Shown here: positions 8,058-16,702 of the stretch, piece after piece
Numbering within the stretch: the first letter of the stretch is position 1
Layout of the letters: each line of letters begins with the position of its first letter
Assembly: GCA_016793465.1 (NCBI GenBank)
Contig: JAEUJW010000040.1
Location: 321,488-385,487 of the forward strand
Direction: 5' to 3'
Length of the DNA stretch: 64,000 bases
Source: Myxococcales bacterium
Lineage (GTDB): Bacteria > Myxococcota > Polyangia > Nannocystales > Nannocystaceae
The notes under the pieces: model-generated
Told to the model about the DNA's origin: nothing
Database searches by the model: none
Seen by the model: only the letters and a program-made list of their open reading frames with translations
Program-made: the position numbers and the translations under genes

Positions 8058-9218
8058 ATGCTCGAGCCGTTCCCACCGATCCCCCCGATGATCAGCACGA
8101 CCGTCGCCGTGGCGCTCGGCGTGCTCGTGCTGTCGCTGCTCGCGCTGCCGATCATGCGCGGGCTAACGCTGACCCTGGCGACCATCCAGGCGCTCCTGTG
8201 CACCGCTCGCCGGGTCCTCCGCGGCCGCGGCGCCGTCGGTGACCCCACCCGCCCGCTCCAGCTCGACGGCCTGTCCACCAGCCTCGAGCGCTTCACCCGC
8301 CAGACCCGCACCCTCGCCCTCGAGCTCCGCCACTGCAGCGGCGAGGCCGTCGCCTGGCCCGCCGAGGACAACACCGCCCAGCGGCCCCGCGTCGGCTGGC
8401 GCGAGTCCCTGCTCGGCGGCGCCAACTCCCCGCTCGCCGAGACCCGCCGCCAGGTCTTCGAGTGGCTGCGCGCCGCCGAGACCCTGCCCGCCCACGAGCG
8501 CGAGGCCGTCACCGGCGCCGGCGTCGACCTCGACTCCGTGCACCGCGCCCTCACCCACGAGGGCGACCGCCCCGCCGACGAGCTCGTGCGCGCCCTCGCC
8601 GGCCTGCTGTGGGCCGCCGACGAGCGCCTCGCCACCGTCAACGGCGCCGGCTACCGCGGCAACTGTGCCGAGCACCCCGCCGCCCCCAACCCCGTCGCCT
8701 ACCTCGCCGGCGACGCCGACGCCGAGAAGACCCGCCGCGCCCGCTGGGCCGGCGCCCTCGCCGACCACGGCCGCGGCCTCTCGCGCATGGCCGGCAGCTA
8801 CACCCGCTCCGCCGCCGAGCGCGAGGACCTCGAGCAGGACATCGCCCTCGCCCTGTGGCGCGCCCTGCCGACCTTCCGCGGCGAGTCCACATTAAAGACG
8901 TTCGCCTACCGCATCGCCAAGTACTGCTGCTTCCGCCACCTGCGTCGGCGCGGCGACTCCGGCGAAGTGACCGACCCGCAGACGCTGGCCGACCCGGCCG
9001 CCTGCATCGAGTCCGCGGCCCTGCGCGCCGACCAGCGCGCCCGCATCGAGCAGGCCCTGACCGACCTGCCGGGCAACCTCGAGTCGGTCATGACGATGCA
9101 CCTGAGCGGCGCCTCGTACGCCCAGATCGCCGAGGCCCTGAAGATCAGCGAGCGCAACGTCAGCGTGCGACTGACCCGCGCCCGCGCCCACCTCCGCCGC
9201 CAGCTCGTCGCCGCCTGA
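8058..9218 (+). CDS. Membrane-anchored sigma-70-family (ECF-like) protein
   Basis: The 386-residue protein is a fusion. Residues 13-35 form a strong transmembrane helix, followed by an Arg-rich cytoplasmic-side stretch. Residues 60-230 are an Ala/Glu/Leu-rich, probably helical domain I do not recognise. Residues 238-297 match sigma region 2 (AEREDLEQDIALALW, FRGESTLKTFAYRIA) and 328-381 match region 4 with its helix-turn-helix (YAQIAEALKISERNVSVR). ECF sigma factors are normally soluble and ~190 residues, so the N-terminal half is extra. It may hold the sigma domains at the membrane until a signal or proteolysis frees them. A TACCCC element lies 5 bases before the ATG. Confidence 0.85.
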   Translation: MLEPFPPIPPMISTTVAVALGVLVLSLLALPIMRGLTLTLATIQALLCTARRVLRGRGAVGDPTRPLQLDGLSTSLERFTRQTRTLALELRHCSGEAVAWPAEDNTAQRPRVGWRESLLGGANSPLAETRRQVFEWLRAAETLPAHEREAVTGAGVDLDSVHRALTHEGDRPADELVRALAGLLWAADERLATVNGAGYRGNCAEHPAAPNPVAYLAGDADAEKTRRARWAGALADHGRGLSRMAGSYTRSAAEREDLEQDIALALWRALPTFRGESTLKTFAYRIAKYCCFRHLRRRGDSGEVTDPQTLADPAACIESAALRADQRARIEQALTDLPGNLESVMTMHLSGASYAQIAEALKISERNVSVRLTRARAHLRRQLVAA

Positions 9219-9224
9219 GCCGCG

Positions 9225-9308
9225 TCAATCGCCGTCCCCGTCGAGGCACGCGCTGGACGAGCCGCGGTCGTCGTCGCAGTCGCCGCAGCGCCCGTGGCGC
9301 GCCCGCAT
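9225..9308 (-). CDS. Possible 27-residue Cys-containing peptide
   Basis: A short frame starting MRARHGRCGDCDDDRGSSSA has three cysteines and an acidic tail (DGDGD). A perfect TACAAT hexamer overlaps its ATG on the same strand, but no ribosome binding site or homologue is apparent. It may be a remnant of a lipoprotein gene or chance. It lies between the convergent sigma-factor and ferritin-like genes. Confidence 0.2.
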   Translation of the reverse strand: MRARHGRCGDCDDDRGSSSACLDGDGD

Positions 9309-9376
9309 TGTAGGTGCACAACCCGGTCGTCCGTCCAGCGCGGCGCCCTCCACGAGCCCGCCAGCGTATCGAGCCT

Positions 9377-10120
9377 CTACCACGACACCCGGGCCCACGC
9401 CGCCGCCCCGCGGGCCACCCGCGGAGAGCTGCGCAGCACCGCCGTGTCGACCCGCCGCAGCAGCGCCGCGAACCGCCGCACCGCCTCGATACGCGGCACC
9501 CCCATCACCCGCAGCGTCCTGCGGTGGTCGAACAGCACCGTCGCGCAAGCCAGCGCGCCGATCGTCCACCACCCCAATTTAAAAATTCCCCGCCCGACCG
9601 CCCCGCGCGCGTGCAGCCTGAAGAACGCCGCGTGGAACTCGAGGTGCGCCTCTTCATCCCCGGCGATCTCCCGCAGCTGCCGCCCGACCTCCGCCTCGCC
9701 GAGCCGTCTTTCCAGGATCGTATAGAACCCGAGCCCGACCACCTCCGCGACCAGCAGCACCAGCAGCTTGACGCGCAGCCCGAGCATGCGCCGCCCGTGC
9801 ACGAACAGCCGCTCGCTCCACGACTGCCGCAGCAGCTCGCCGCCCAGCGCCCGCACCATGCCGGCCAGGATCCGCGCGTGCCTCCCCTCCTCGCGCACAA
9901 ACAATTTCAACGACGCCCGATAGTCGTCATCGACCCCGGCCATCACCGCCCGGTCGATCTCCTTCGCGACCCGCCCCTCTCCCGCCTCGCCGAGCTGGAA
10001 CCTCGCCAGCGAGTCGCCCAGCGCCCCTCGCCAGCTCGCCGGGATGTCGGCCACGGTCGGCATCGCCGGCAGCGGCCTCGTCGCGTTGGTCTCGAAGTGC
10101 GATCGCCAGGCAGTCCACAT
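9377..10120 (-). CDS. Ferritin-like (rubrerythrin-type) diiron protein
   Basis: The 247-residue protein has two carboxylate-rich motifs typical of four-helix-bundle diiron proteins: EEGRHARIL near residue 76 and DEEAHLEFH near residue 152. Hydrophobic segments lie between and after them (VKLLVLLVAEVVGLGFY; WWTIGALACATVLF), so it may be membrane-associated. A role in oxygen, peroxide or desaturase-like chemistry is possible; the substrate is unknown. Start ATG at 10120 has GGAGGAC 6 bases upstream. AT-rich codons occur at GIFKLG (9576-9590). Confidence 0.7.
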   Translation of the reverse strand: MWTAWRSHFETNATRPLPAMPTVADIPASWRGALGDSLARFQLGEAGEGRVAKEIDRAVMAGVDDDYRASLKLFVREEGRHARILAGMVRALGGELLRQSWSERLFVHGRRMLGLRVKLLVLLVAEVVGLGFYTILERRLGEAEVGRQLREIAGDEEAHLEFHAAFFRLHARGAVGRGIFKLGWWTIGALACATVLFDHRRTLRVMGVPRIEAVRRFAALLRRVDTAVLRSSPRVARGAAAWARVSW

Positions 10121-10227
10121 GGGTCGGTCCTCCGCAGGCTCTTACGCCCGCCCCGGACCGCCCCTGCCGCCGTTCCCGGCGAACGGTCGCAACCCGCCGG
10201 CGAACGGTCGCCTCGGGTCGCGCCCTG

Positions 10228-11091
10228 TCACCAGCGGTAAAAGCCCTGGCCCGACTTCTTTCCGAGCTTGCCGTCCGCCACCATCGCGCGCAGCAGCGCC
10301 GGCGGGCGGAAGTGGGCCCCGTCCTGCAGGTGCGTGCTCAGGTACTCGGCGATGCTGAGGCGCACGTCGAGCCCGACGAGATCGGTCAGCTTCAGCGGCC
10401 CCATGGGGAAGCCGTAGCCGAGGCACATCGCCTTATCGATGTCCTCCGCCGAGGCCACGCCCTCCTCGACCATGCGGATCGCCTCGAGCCCGATCACCAG
10501 CCCGAGCCGCGACGTCGCGAACCCCGGCGAGTCGCGCACGACGATGCAGTCCTTCCCGACCCGCCCCCCGAATTCCTTGATTTTCTCGAGCACCTCCGGC
10601 GCCGTCTGCTGCCCGACCACGATCTCGAGCAGCTTCATCACGTGCACCGGATTAAAGAAGTGCGTCCCGATCACCCGCTCCGGCCCCGGCACCGCCGCCG
10701 CGATCGCCGACACCGACAGCGAGCTCGTGTTGGTCGCCAGGATCGTGCCCGCCCCCGTCGCCGCCGCCACCTGTTTAAATAGGGACTGCTTCAGCTCGAG
10801 CTTCTCCGGCACCGCCTCGACCACCAGGTCCGCCCCCTCGACCGCCTCGACCAGGTCCGCCGAGCCGCTGAGCAGCCCCAGCGCCGCCGTCTTCTGCTCG
10901 GCCGTCACCTTGCCCTTCTGCACCCCCGTCTCGAGGTTCTGCGCCACCTTCGCCAGCCCCGCGTCGACCAGCTCGCGCCGCACGTCGAACAGACGCGTCG
11001 TATAACCGGCCGCAGCGCACACATGGGCGATGCCGTGGCCCATCGTCCCGGCACCCAGCACCGTGATCGTGTTCAAGCTCGTCGTGGTCAT
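10228..11091 (-). CDS. 3-hydroxyacyl-CoA (3-hydroxybutyryl-CoA) dehydrogenase
   Basis: The 287-residue protein starts with an NAD-binding Rossmann motif (VLGAGTMGHGIA). It has the catalytic His-Glu framework in THFFNPVHVMKLLE and a C-terminal helical domain with GFPMGPLKLTDLVGLD, all typical of the stand-alone PaaH/Hbd/FadB2 type of about 285 residues. It oxidises (S)-3-hydroxyacyl-CoA with NAD+ in beta-oxidation, or works in reverse in butyrate-type pathways. ATG at 11091 is chosen because it sits just before the Rossmann fold; in-frame upstream ATG at 11100 is an alternative. No fatty-acid genes flank it. Confidence 0.92.
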   Translation of the reverse strand: MTTTSLNTITVLGAGTMGHGIAHVCAAAGYTTRLFDVRRELVDAGLAKVAQNLETGVQKGKVTAEQKTAALGLLSGSADLVEAVEGADLVVEAVPEKLELKQSLFKQVAAATGAGTILATNTSSLSVSAIAAAVPGPERVIGTHFFNPVHVMKLLEIVVGQQTAPEVLEKIKEFGGRVGKDCIVVRDSPGFATSRLGLVIGLEAIRMVEEGVASAEDIDKAMCLGYGFPMGPLKLTDLVGLDVRLSIAEYLSTHLQDGAHFRPPALLRAMVADGKLGKKSGQGFYRW

Positions 11092-11100
11092 GCCGCGCAT

Positions 11101-11779
11101 GAAACCACACCCCGCCCCCCGCCGACGGTGAACCGACTCACGACACAATCTCCAACACGACCATCACCGCCCACGCACCGCCCCACGCCCGCCGCCCACC
11201 CACCGCCCCACGCCCCACCGCCCACGTACCGCCCCACGCCCCACCGCCCACGTACCGCCCCACGCCCCACGACCACGACCACCACACGCCTCTCCGCCCA
11301 CGCACCGCCCACGACCCACCACCGCCCCACGACCCCACCGCCCCACGCCCCACGATCCACGACCCACCGTCGCCGCCGTCGACTCGATCCACCGCGCCCA
11401 CCACGAGCGGGTCCCACCACGAGCGGGGCCCACCATGAGCGGGGCTCACCATGAGCGGGGCCCCGACGCTGTCCCCCGGGCGACGAGAGGGCCGACGGCG
11501 GGGGACGCAGGCGGGGGAGTCCTCATGGCTCGCGCGCAGGCGCAAGCACCTCCAGGACCACCGACTTGAGAGGAGCGTGGCCCGAAGCCGCGATGCGCCG
11601 AGCACGTGCCATGAGGGGGCACCGCCGTCGCGAGGGACCCGCAGCCCGCCGGCCCTCCCGTCGCCCGCCCACGGCCTCCGAGCCCCGCGCCCCGCATCCA
11701 CGCCACGGCCCCCGAGCCCCGCGCCCGCATCCACGCCACAGCCTCCGGGCCCCGCGCCCCGCATCACGCGAAGAAAAGC
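11101..11779. other. Gene-free low-complexity region with short tandem repeats
   Basis: Nearly 700 bases hold no gene I can support. 11150-11390 is a C-rich satellite built from CCACCG, CCCACG and CGTACCG words, including a 26-base unit repeated at about 11215-11266. At 11397-11463 a 16-base unit of the form CCCACCACGAGCGGGG occurs four times. At 11690-11760 a ~32-base unit containing CCCGCATCCACGCCAC is repeated. Long open frames here are artefacts of the lack of AT-rich stops. Confidence 0.7.
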
Positions 11780-11813
11780 AAAACGCCGGACCCTCGAGAG
11801 GCTCCGGCGTTTT
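11780..11813 (-). terminator. Terminator of the tRNA-Leu gene, probably bidirectional
   Basis: An 11-bp arm pair (AAAACGCCGGA with TCCGGCGTTTT) encloses an inner CCTC/GAGG stem. On the minus strand it follows the tRNA and runs into TTTTGCTTTTC. It is nearly symmetric, so it would also act on the plus strand. Confidence 0.85.
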
Positions 11814-11819
11814 ACTTTT

Positions 11820-11902
<83 letters not shown>

Positions 11903-11942
11903 GTGGGAAAACTGGATCCCCGTCAAGGGGACGCAGTGAGTA

Positions 11943-13400
11943 TCACGAGGCGGGGGCCGAAGGCAAGCTCTCCCCGACCAGGTGGATCTTGAGGAGGTTC
12001 ACGGATTTTTGGTCCTTCAGGGGGTACCCCAGGGTGATGACCACGCGGTCGCCGCGCACGAACAGGTTCTGGCCGAGCAGCAGCCGGTCGATGTCCTGGA
12101 AGATGCTGCGGCCCTCGGCGCTGGACAGCGTGAACTGCACCGGGGTCACCCCCCAGTACATCGCCAGCGACTGGTACGTGGCCGGGTTGGGGGTCAACGC
12201 GATGATGGGCACGCGCGGGCGGTAGTCGCTGACGAGGCGGGCCACCCCGCCGCTGATCGTGTACGTGATGATCGCCTTGGTGTCGGGCAGCGAGCGCGAG
12301 CACGACACCGCCGCCCTGGCGATCGCGTTGGTCGTGTGGCCGAGGTCGAGGTCGGTGTTCTCGCGCCAGTAGCGGTCCTCGCGCTCGGTCGTGCGGACGA
12401 TCTTGTCCATCGTGCGCACCGCCTCGAGCGGGTGGGCGCCCGAGGCCGTCTCGCCGGACAGCATGACCGCGTCGCTGCCGTCGAGCACCGCGTTGGCCAC
12501 GTCGGACGCCTCGGCGCGGGTCGGCCGCGGGTTGCGGATCATCGAGTCGAGCATCTGCGTGGCGGTGATGACGAGCTTGCCCGCGCGGTTGGCCATCTCG
12601 ATCATCCGCTTCTGGATCATCGGCACCTCCTCGGGGCCCATCTCGACCCCGAGGTCGCCGCGGGCCACCATGATCCCGTTGGCCGTGTCGACGATCTCCT
12701 TCAGGTTCGCGACCCCCTCGGGCTTCTCGATCTTCGCCACGATCGGCACCACCCGGCCCGCCTGCTCCATCAGCGCGCGCACGGCGGCGACGTCCGACGC
12801 CCGGCGCACGAACGACAGCGCCACCGCGTCGACCCCGAGCTCGAGCGCGAACTTCAGGTCCTCCTCGTCCTTGGCCGTCAGCGACGGCAGGCTGAGCGGC
12901 ACCCCCGGCAGGTTGACGCCCTTGCGCGCCGTCAGGCGCCCGCCGGTGATCACCTCGGTGTGGATGTCGTCGCCCTCGACTTTGATTACGCGCAGCTCGA
13001 ACGCTCCGTCGTCCATGAGGATGCGGTCGTCGGGGCGGACCTCGCGGGCCATCTCGGGGTAGTCGACCGGCACCCGGCCGGGCTCGAGCGGCGCCTTGGC
13101 GTCGACGGTCAGCACGAACGGCTGGCCCGCCACCAGGTCGAAGCCCGGCGCGGGGATCTTGCCGACGCGGATCTTCGGGCCCTGCAGGTCGGCCAGGGTC
13201 GCGACGGCGACGCCGCGGGCCGACGACGCCTCGCGGATCGCCTCGAACACGCGCGTGTGGTCCTCGTGCGAGCCGTGCGACATGTTGAGGCGGGCCACGT
13301 TCATGCCCGCCTCGATCAGCGCACCGATCATCTCCGGCGTGCTGCTCGCAGGCCCGATGGTACAGACGATCTTGGCGCGCCTCGGCTGGAACTTCAGCAT
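11943..13400 (-). CDS. pyk: Pyruvate kinase
   Basis: The 485-residue protein has the full pyruvate kinase pattern: KIVCTIGPASS, NMSHGSHEDH, ADLQGPKIRVG, the active-site region VPIVAKIEKPEG with the catalytic Lys, MVARGDLGVE, and KLVITATQMLDSM. A C-terminal allosteric domain of about 130 residues follows. It converts phosphoenolpyruvate and ADP to pyruvate and ATP. The start used is the ATG giving MLKFQPRRAK; two ATGs just upstream (13409, 13412) and one at 13439 are in frame. The tRNA-Leu gene lies 40 bases beyond the stop. Confidence 0.95.
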   Translation of the reverse strand: MLKFQPRRAKIVCTIGPASSTPEMIGALIEAGMNVARLNMSHGSHEDHTRVFEAIREASSARGVAVATLADLQGPKIRVGKIPAPGFDLVAGQPFVLTVDAKAPLEPGRVPVDYPEMAREVRPDDRILMDDGAFELRVIKVEGDDIHTEVITGGRLTARKGVNLPGVPLSLPSLTAKDEEDLKFALELGVDAVALSFVRRASDVAAVRALMEQAGRVVPIVAKIEKPEGVANLKEIVDTANGIMVARGDLGVEMGPEEVPMIQKRMIEMANRAGKLVITATQMLDSMIRNPRPTRAEASDVANAVLDGSDAVMLSGETASGAHPLEAVRTMDKIVRTTEREDRYWRENTDLDLGHTTNAIARAAVSCSRSLPDTKAIITYTISGGVARLVSDYRPRVPIIALTPNPATYQSLAMYWGVTPVQFTLSSAEGRSIFQDIDRLLLGQNLFVRGDRVVITLGYPLKDQKSVNLLKIHLVGESLPSAPAS

Positions 13401-13461
13401 GGGGCGCATCATGCCACAAGCCCGCGAGAACAGCGTCACCCCGGCCGGGCCGGGGCCGTGC

Positions 13462-13467
13462 TAGAAC
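13462..13467 (+). promoter_or_regulatory. -10 element of aldo/keto reductase gene
   Basis: TAGAAC followed by T lies 8 bases before ATG 13476, consistent with a leaderless or nearly leaderless mRNA. It faces the divergent pyk gene. Confidence 0.5.
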
Positions 13468-13475
13468 TGCCGACC

Positions 13476-14438
13476 ATGCAGTACACCCAGCTCGGGCGCT
13501 CCGGCCTCGTCGTCTCGCGCATCGCCCTCGGGTGCATGAGCTACGGCGACCCGAAGTGGCGCCCGTGGGTCGTCAGCGCGGACGACGCCCCGCCGTTTTA
13601 TCGCCGGGCGCTCGAGGCCGGCGTCAATTTCTTCGACACCGCGGACATGTACTCGCTCGGAGCGAGCGAAGAGATCACCGGCCGGGCCCTCCGCGAGTAC
13701 GGCCGGCGCGACGAGCTCGTGCTCGCCAGCAAGGTCCACTTCAGCATGGGCGACGGCCCCAACATGGCCGGCCTCTCGCGCAAGCACATCGTCCAGGGCT
13801 GCGAGGCCAGCCTGCGCCGGCTCGGCGTGGAGACCATCGACCTCTACCAGATCCACCGCTACGACCCGGCCGTCCCGCTCGAGGAGACCCTGGCCGCGCT
13901 CGAGCACCTGGTGCGCAGCGGCAAGGTGCGCTACCTCGGCGCCTGCTCGATGGCGGCCTACCGCTTCATGCGGGCGCTCGGCCTGGCCGACGCCCGCGGC
14001 TGGTCGCGGTTCGTGTCGATGCAGAACCACTACAACCTGGTCTACCGCGAGGAGGAGCGCGAGATGCTGCCGCTGTGCCGCGACGAGGGCGTCGGCGTGA
14101 TCCCCTGGTCGCCGCTGGCCCGCGGCCTGCTCGCGCGCAGCAGCCCGACCGCGCGCGAGGCCAGCGACGGCCTCGCCGCCCAGCTCTACGACCACCCCGC
14201 CGACGGCGCCGTGGTCGCGGCCAACGCCCGGGTCGCCGGCGAGCGCGGCGTCTCGCCGGCGGAGACGGCCCTGGCCTGGCTGCTGGCCCAGCCCGGCGTG
14301 GTCGCGCCGATCGTCGGCGCCACCCGCCTGTCCCACCTCGACGCGGCGATCCGCGCCGTCGACCTGCGCCTGACCGACGACGAGCTCGCGGCCCTCACCG
14401 AGCCGTACCAGCCGCACGCCGTCCGCGGCTGGCTGTGA
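13476..14438 (+). CDS. Aldo/keto reductase
   Basis: The 320-residue protein begins MQYTQLGRSGLVVSRIALGC. It has the AKR catalytic elements: Asp and Tyr in FFDTADMYSLGASEE, Lys in LASKVHF, and His in YQIHRYDP. The C-terminal NADPH-binding region includes LLAQPGVVAPIVGAT. It resembles the YajO / AKR11-type branch that reduces aldehydes and ketones. A much longer open frame in the same register begins far upstream but is only the shadow of pyk; the ATG at 13476 is supported by the family's N-terminus and the TAGAAC element. Confidence 0.92.
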   Translation: MQYTQLGRSGLVVSRIALGCMSYGDPKWRPWVVSADDAPPFYRRALEAGVNFFDTADMYSLGASEEITGRALREYGRRDELVLASKVHFSMGDGPNMAGLSRKHIVQGCEASLRRLGVETIDLYQIHRYDPAVPLEETLAALEHLVRSGKVRYLGACSMAAYRFMRALGLADARGWSRFVSMQNHYNLVYREEEREMLPLCRDEGVGVIPWSPLARGLLARSSPTAREASDGLAAQLYDHPADGAVVAANARVAGERGVSPAETALAWLLAQPGVVAPIVGATRLSHLDAAIRAVDLRLTDDELAALTEPYQPHAVRGWL

Positions 14439-14667
14439 GCTACCGTGTGGCCTGGCCCGCCGTCTTCATCGCCGGACCTCACGCGCGGACATCCTCGTCG
14501 TGAGCCGCTCCGTCGGCTCGCCGGCGCCGATCCGCCAGCCCCGTCGTCGCCGGCCTCGAGGCCAGCGCGCGCCGCCGCCGACGACCCCACGCCCGCGCGC
14601 TCGCACGTGCCCGCGCGCTGACGCCGGGTGAGGCCGCCCGCCCCGAGACGACCGCCGTGGCGGCTGC

Positions 14668-14673
14668 TAGCGT
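14668..14673 (+). promoter_or_regulatory. -10 element of the CAP lipoprotein gene
   Basis: TAGCGT (TANNNT) lies 11 bases before ATG 14685, predicting a leader of only a few bases. Confidence 0.45.
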
Positions 14674-14684
14674 GGTCCTCCGCC

Positions 14685-15419
14685 ATGCGCACCTGGACTC
14701 GCCTCACGCTCACCCTCCTGCTCCCGCTCGCCGTCGGCTGCGACAACGACAAAGATCCGACGGTGACCACCGCGCCGTCCTCGACGAGCGAGCCCGGCAC
14801 CTCCGAGCCCGAGGTCACCACCGGCGAGGTCGTGACCGCCGGCGACGCCGGCGACACCAGCGACTCCCAGGCCAGCCAGTCCGACCCGACGTCGGCCACC
14901 GACCCGACCTCCGACTCGACGACCACCACCGACCCGACCGTGACCTCCGACCCGTCGGCGAGCGACCCCTCGACGACCACCACCAACAACCCGAGCGACC
15001 CCTCGACCAGCAACTCGAGCGACCCCTCGACCACCGGCGACCCCGACGAGGGCGCCACCCAGCTGTGCGTCGACACCATCAACATGTACCGCGCGACCAT
15101 CGGCGTGCCCGCGCTGGCCCGCTGGACCGACGCCGAGGTCTGCTCCGACGCCGAGGCCCAGAGCGACGGCGAGACCAACACCCCGCACGGCGCCTTCGGC
15201 ATGTGCGGGGAGGGCGCCCAGAACGAGTGCCCCGGCTGGCCCGCCCCGCCCGAGACGATGATCGAGAACTGCCTGGCCCAGATGTGGGCCGAGGGCCCGG
15301 GCGACGACTTCCCGACCCACGGCCACTACATCAACATGAGCAACCCGGCCTACACGAAGGTCGCCTGCGGCTTCGCCATCGTCAACGGCGAGGTCTGGGC
15401 CGTGCAGAACTTCCAGTGA
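14685..15419 (+). CDS. Lipoprotein with CAP/SCP domain
   Basis: The 244-residue protein has a signal peptide with lipobox LAVGC (Cys19). A Thr/Ser/Asp/Pro linker of ~100 residues follows, with repeated DPTS/DPST words. A C-terminal CAP (cysteine-rich secretory, PR-1) domain carries GHYINMSNPAYTKVACGF and a conserved His/Glu set. CAP proteins are extracellular; bacterial ones are mostly of unknown activity. It is likely displayed at the cell surface on a flexible tether. The ATG at 14685 is chosen because it starts the signal peptide; the in-frame ATG at 14628 does not. Confidence 0.85.
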   Translation: MRTWTRLTLTLLLPLAVGCDNDKDPTVTTAPSSTSEPGTSEPEVTTGEVVTAGDAGDTSDSQASQSDPTSATDPTSDSTTTTDPTVTSDPSASDPSTTTTNNPSDPSTSNSSDPSTTGDPDEGATQLCVDTINMYRATIGVPALARWTDAEVCSDAEAQSDGETNTPHGAFGMCGEGAQNECPGWPAPPETMIENCLAQMWAEGPGDDFPTHGHYINMSNPAYTKVACGFAIVNGEVWAVQNFQ

Positions 15420-15460
15420 CCCCGCGGCGGATTTAATTATTGATAATCGGGCCCCGCGGC

Positions 15461-15466
15461 TACCCT
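15461..15466 (+). promoter_or_regulatory. -10 element of a leaderless promoter (RlmL-like gene)
   Basis: TACCCT lies exactly 7 bases before the GTG at 15474. An AT-rich stretch (15432-15447) including TTGATA is upstream and could supply a -35 with a short spacer. Confidence 0.65.
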
Positions 15467-15473
15467 CGCGGCC

Positions 15474-16628
15474 GTGAGCCTCGACCTGTTCGCCGTCGTC
15501 GCACCTGGCCTCGAGGACATCTGCGCCGCCGAGCTCGCCGCCCTCGGCCTCGCCCCGACCGCGCTGCCCGGCGGCGTCGCCTTCTCCGGCGACGTGCACG
15601 CGCTCGCGGCCGCCAACCTCCACCTCGCGACCGCCACCCGCGTGCTCGTCCGCCTCGGCGAGTTCCACGCCCCCGGCTTCCCCGAGCTCCACCGCCGCGC
15701 CGCCCGCCTGCCGTGGGAGGCCCACTTCGCCGGCGCCCCCCGCGTCGACGTCCAGGTCACCGCCCACAAGTCGCGCCTCCACCACACCGGCGGCATCCGC
15801 GAGCGAATCATCAAGGGCATGACGGAGCGCCTCGGCCTCGCCCCCGCGCTCGCGACCGCCGCCGACGACGACGACGCCGACGCCGACGACACCACCCGCG
15901 TGGTCGTCCGCCTCGACCGCGACCGCTGCACCGTCAGCGTCGACAGCTCCGGCGACCCGCTGCACCGCCGCGGCTGGCGCCTCGCCCTCGCCCGCGCCCC
16001 CCTGCGCCCGACCCTCGCCGCCGGCCTGCTGCGCGTCGCCGGCTGGGCCCCGCACGAGCCGCTGCTCGACCCCATGTGCGGCAGCGGCACGCTCGTGCTC
16101 GAGGCCGCCCGCCGCGCCGCCGGCATCCCCCCCGGCATGGACCGCGAGTTCCTGTTCACCCGCTGGCCCGGCCTGCCCGGCGCCGCCGCCCTCGCCGCCG
16201 CCCGCCAAAACCTGCCCCAAAAGCCAGCACCGACGAACCTGACCCAAGAGACACCCCAGATCCTCATCGCCGGCAGCGACCGCGACCCCGGGGCGATCGC
16301 CGCCGCCCGCGCCAACGCCGAGCGCGCCCGCGTGGCCGGGCGCGTGCGCCTCGACGTCCGCCCGCTCTCCGCCTGCGAGCCCCCGCCCGGCCCCGGCCTC
16401 GTGCTGTGCAACCCGCCCTACGGCGTCCGCGTCGGCAAGCGCGGCCCCCTGCGCGACCTCTACGCCGGGCTCGGCCAGGTCCTGCGCGCCCGCTGCCCCG
16501 GCTGGCGCGTGGCCCTGCTCTGCGGCGACGAGCTGTGGCGCCACACCGACCTCCCGCTGGCCGTCACCCGCCACCTGCGCAACGGCGGCCTGCCCGTCCA
16601 ATTCGTGCAGGGCCACGTGCCCGCATGA
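15474..16628 (+). CDS. THUMP-domain RNA (guanine-N2) methyltransferase, RlmL-like
   Basis: The 384-residue protein has an N-terminal ferredoxin-like/THUMP region (residues 1-160; FAVVAPGLEDICAAEL, then HHTGGIRERIIKGM). A Rossmann methyltransferase domain follows with the SAM motif LLDPMCGSGTLVLEAA and the catalytic NPPYG motif. This matches the N-terminal half of YcbY (RlmL), which makes m2G2445 in 23S rRNA, or related tRNA m2G enzymes. Two insertions are low complexity (DDDDADADD near 125; a Gln/Lys/Pro stretch near 245). The GTG start is set by the TACCCT element. Confidence 0.88.
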   Translation: MSLDLFAVVAPGLEDICAAELAALGLAPTALPGGVAFSGDVHALAAANLHLATATRVLVRLGEFHAPGFPELHRRAARLPWEAHFAGAPRVDVQVTAHKSRLHHTGGIRERIIKGMTERLGLAPALATAADDDDADADDTTRVVVRLDRDRCTVSVDSSGDPLHRRGWRLALARAPLRPTLAAGLLRVAGWAPHEPLLDPMCGSGTLVLEAARRAAGIPPGMDREFLFTRWPGLPGAAALAAARQNLPQKPAPTNLTQETPQILIAGSDRDPGAIAAARANAERARVAGRVRLDVRPLSACEPPPGPGLVLCNPPYGVRVGKRGPLRDLYAGLGQVLRARCPGWRVALLCGDELWRHTDLPLAVTRHLRNGGLPVQFVQGHVPA

Positions 16629-16689
16629 ACGGCGCAGCGCCCCCGCGGCGGCTCAAACCCGCCCGGCCGCCCGCGTGAGGCCCGCGTGA

Positions 16690-16695
16690 TACCCT
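16690..16695 (+). promoter_or_regulatory. -10 element of a leaderless promoter (CorA-like gene)
   Basis: TACCCT lies exactly 7 bases before the GTG at 16703, in the same context (TACCCTCGC) as at 15461, 33693 and 42010. Confidence 0.65.
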
Positions 16696-16702
16696 CGCCC
16701 GC

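Noticed and set aside
11982..13475. Extension of the aldo/keto reductase to an 818-residue protein
   Set aside because: The upstream 500 residues are the antisense shadow of pyruvate kinase. The reductase family starts at 13476, where a -10 element also lies.
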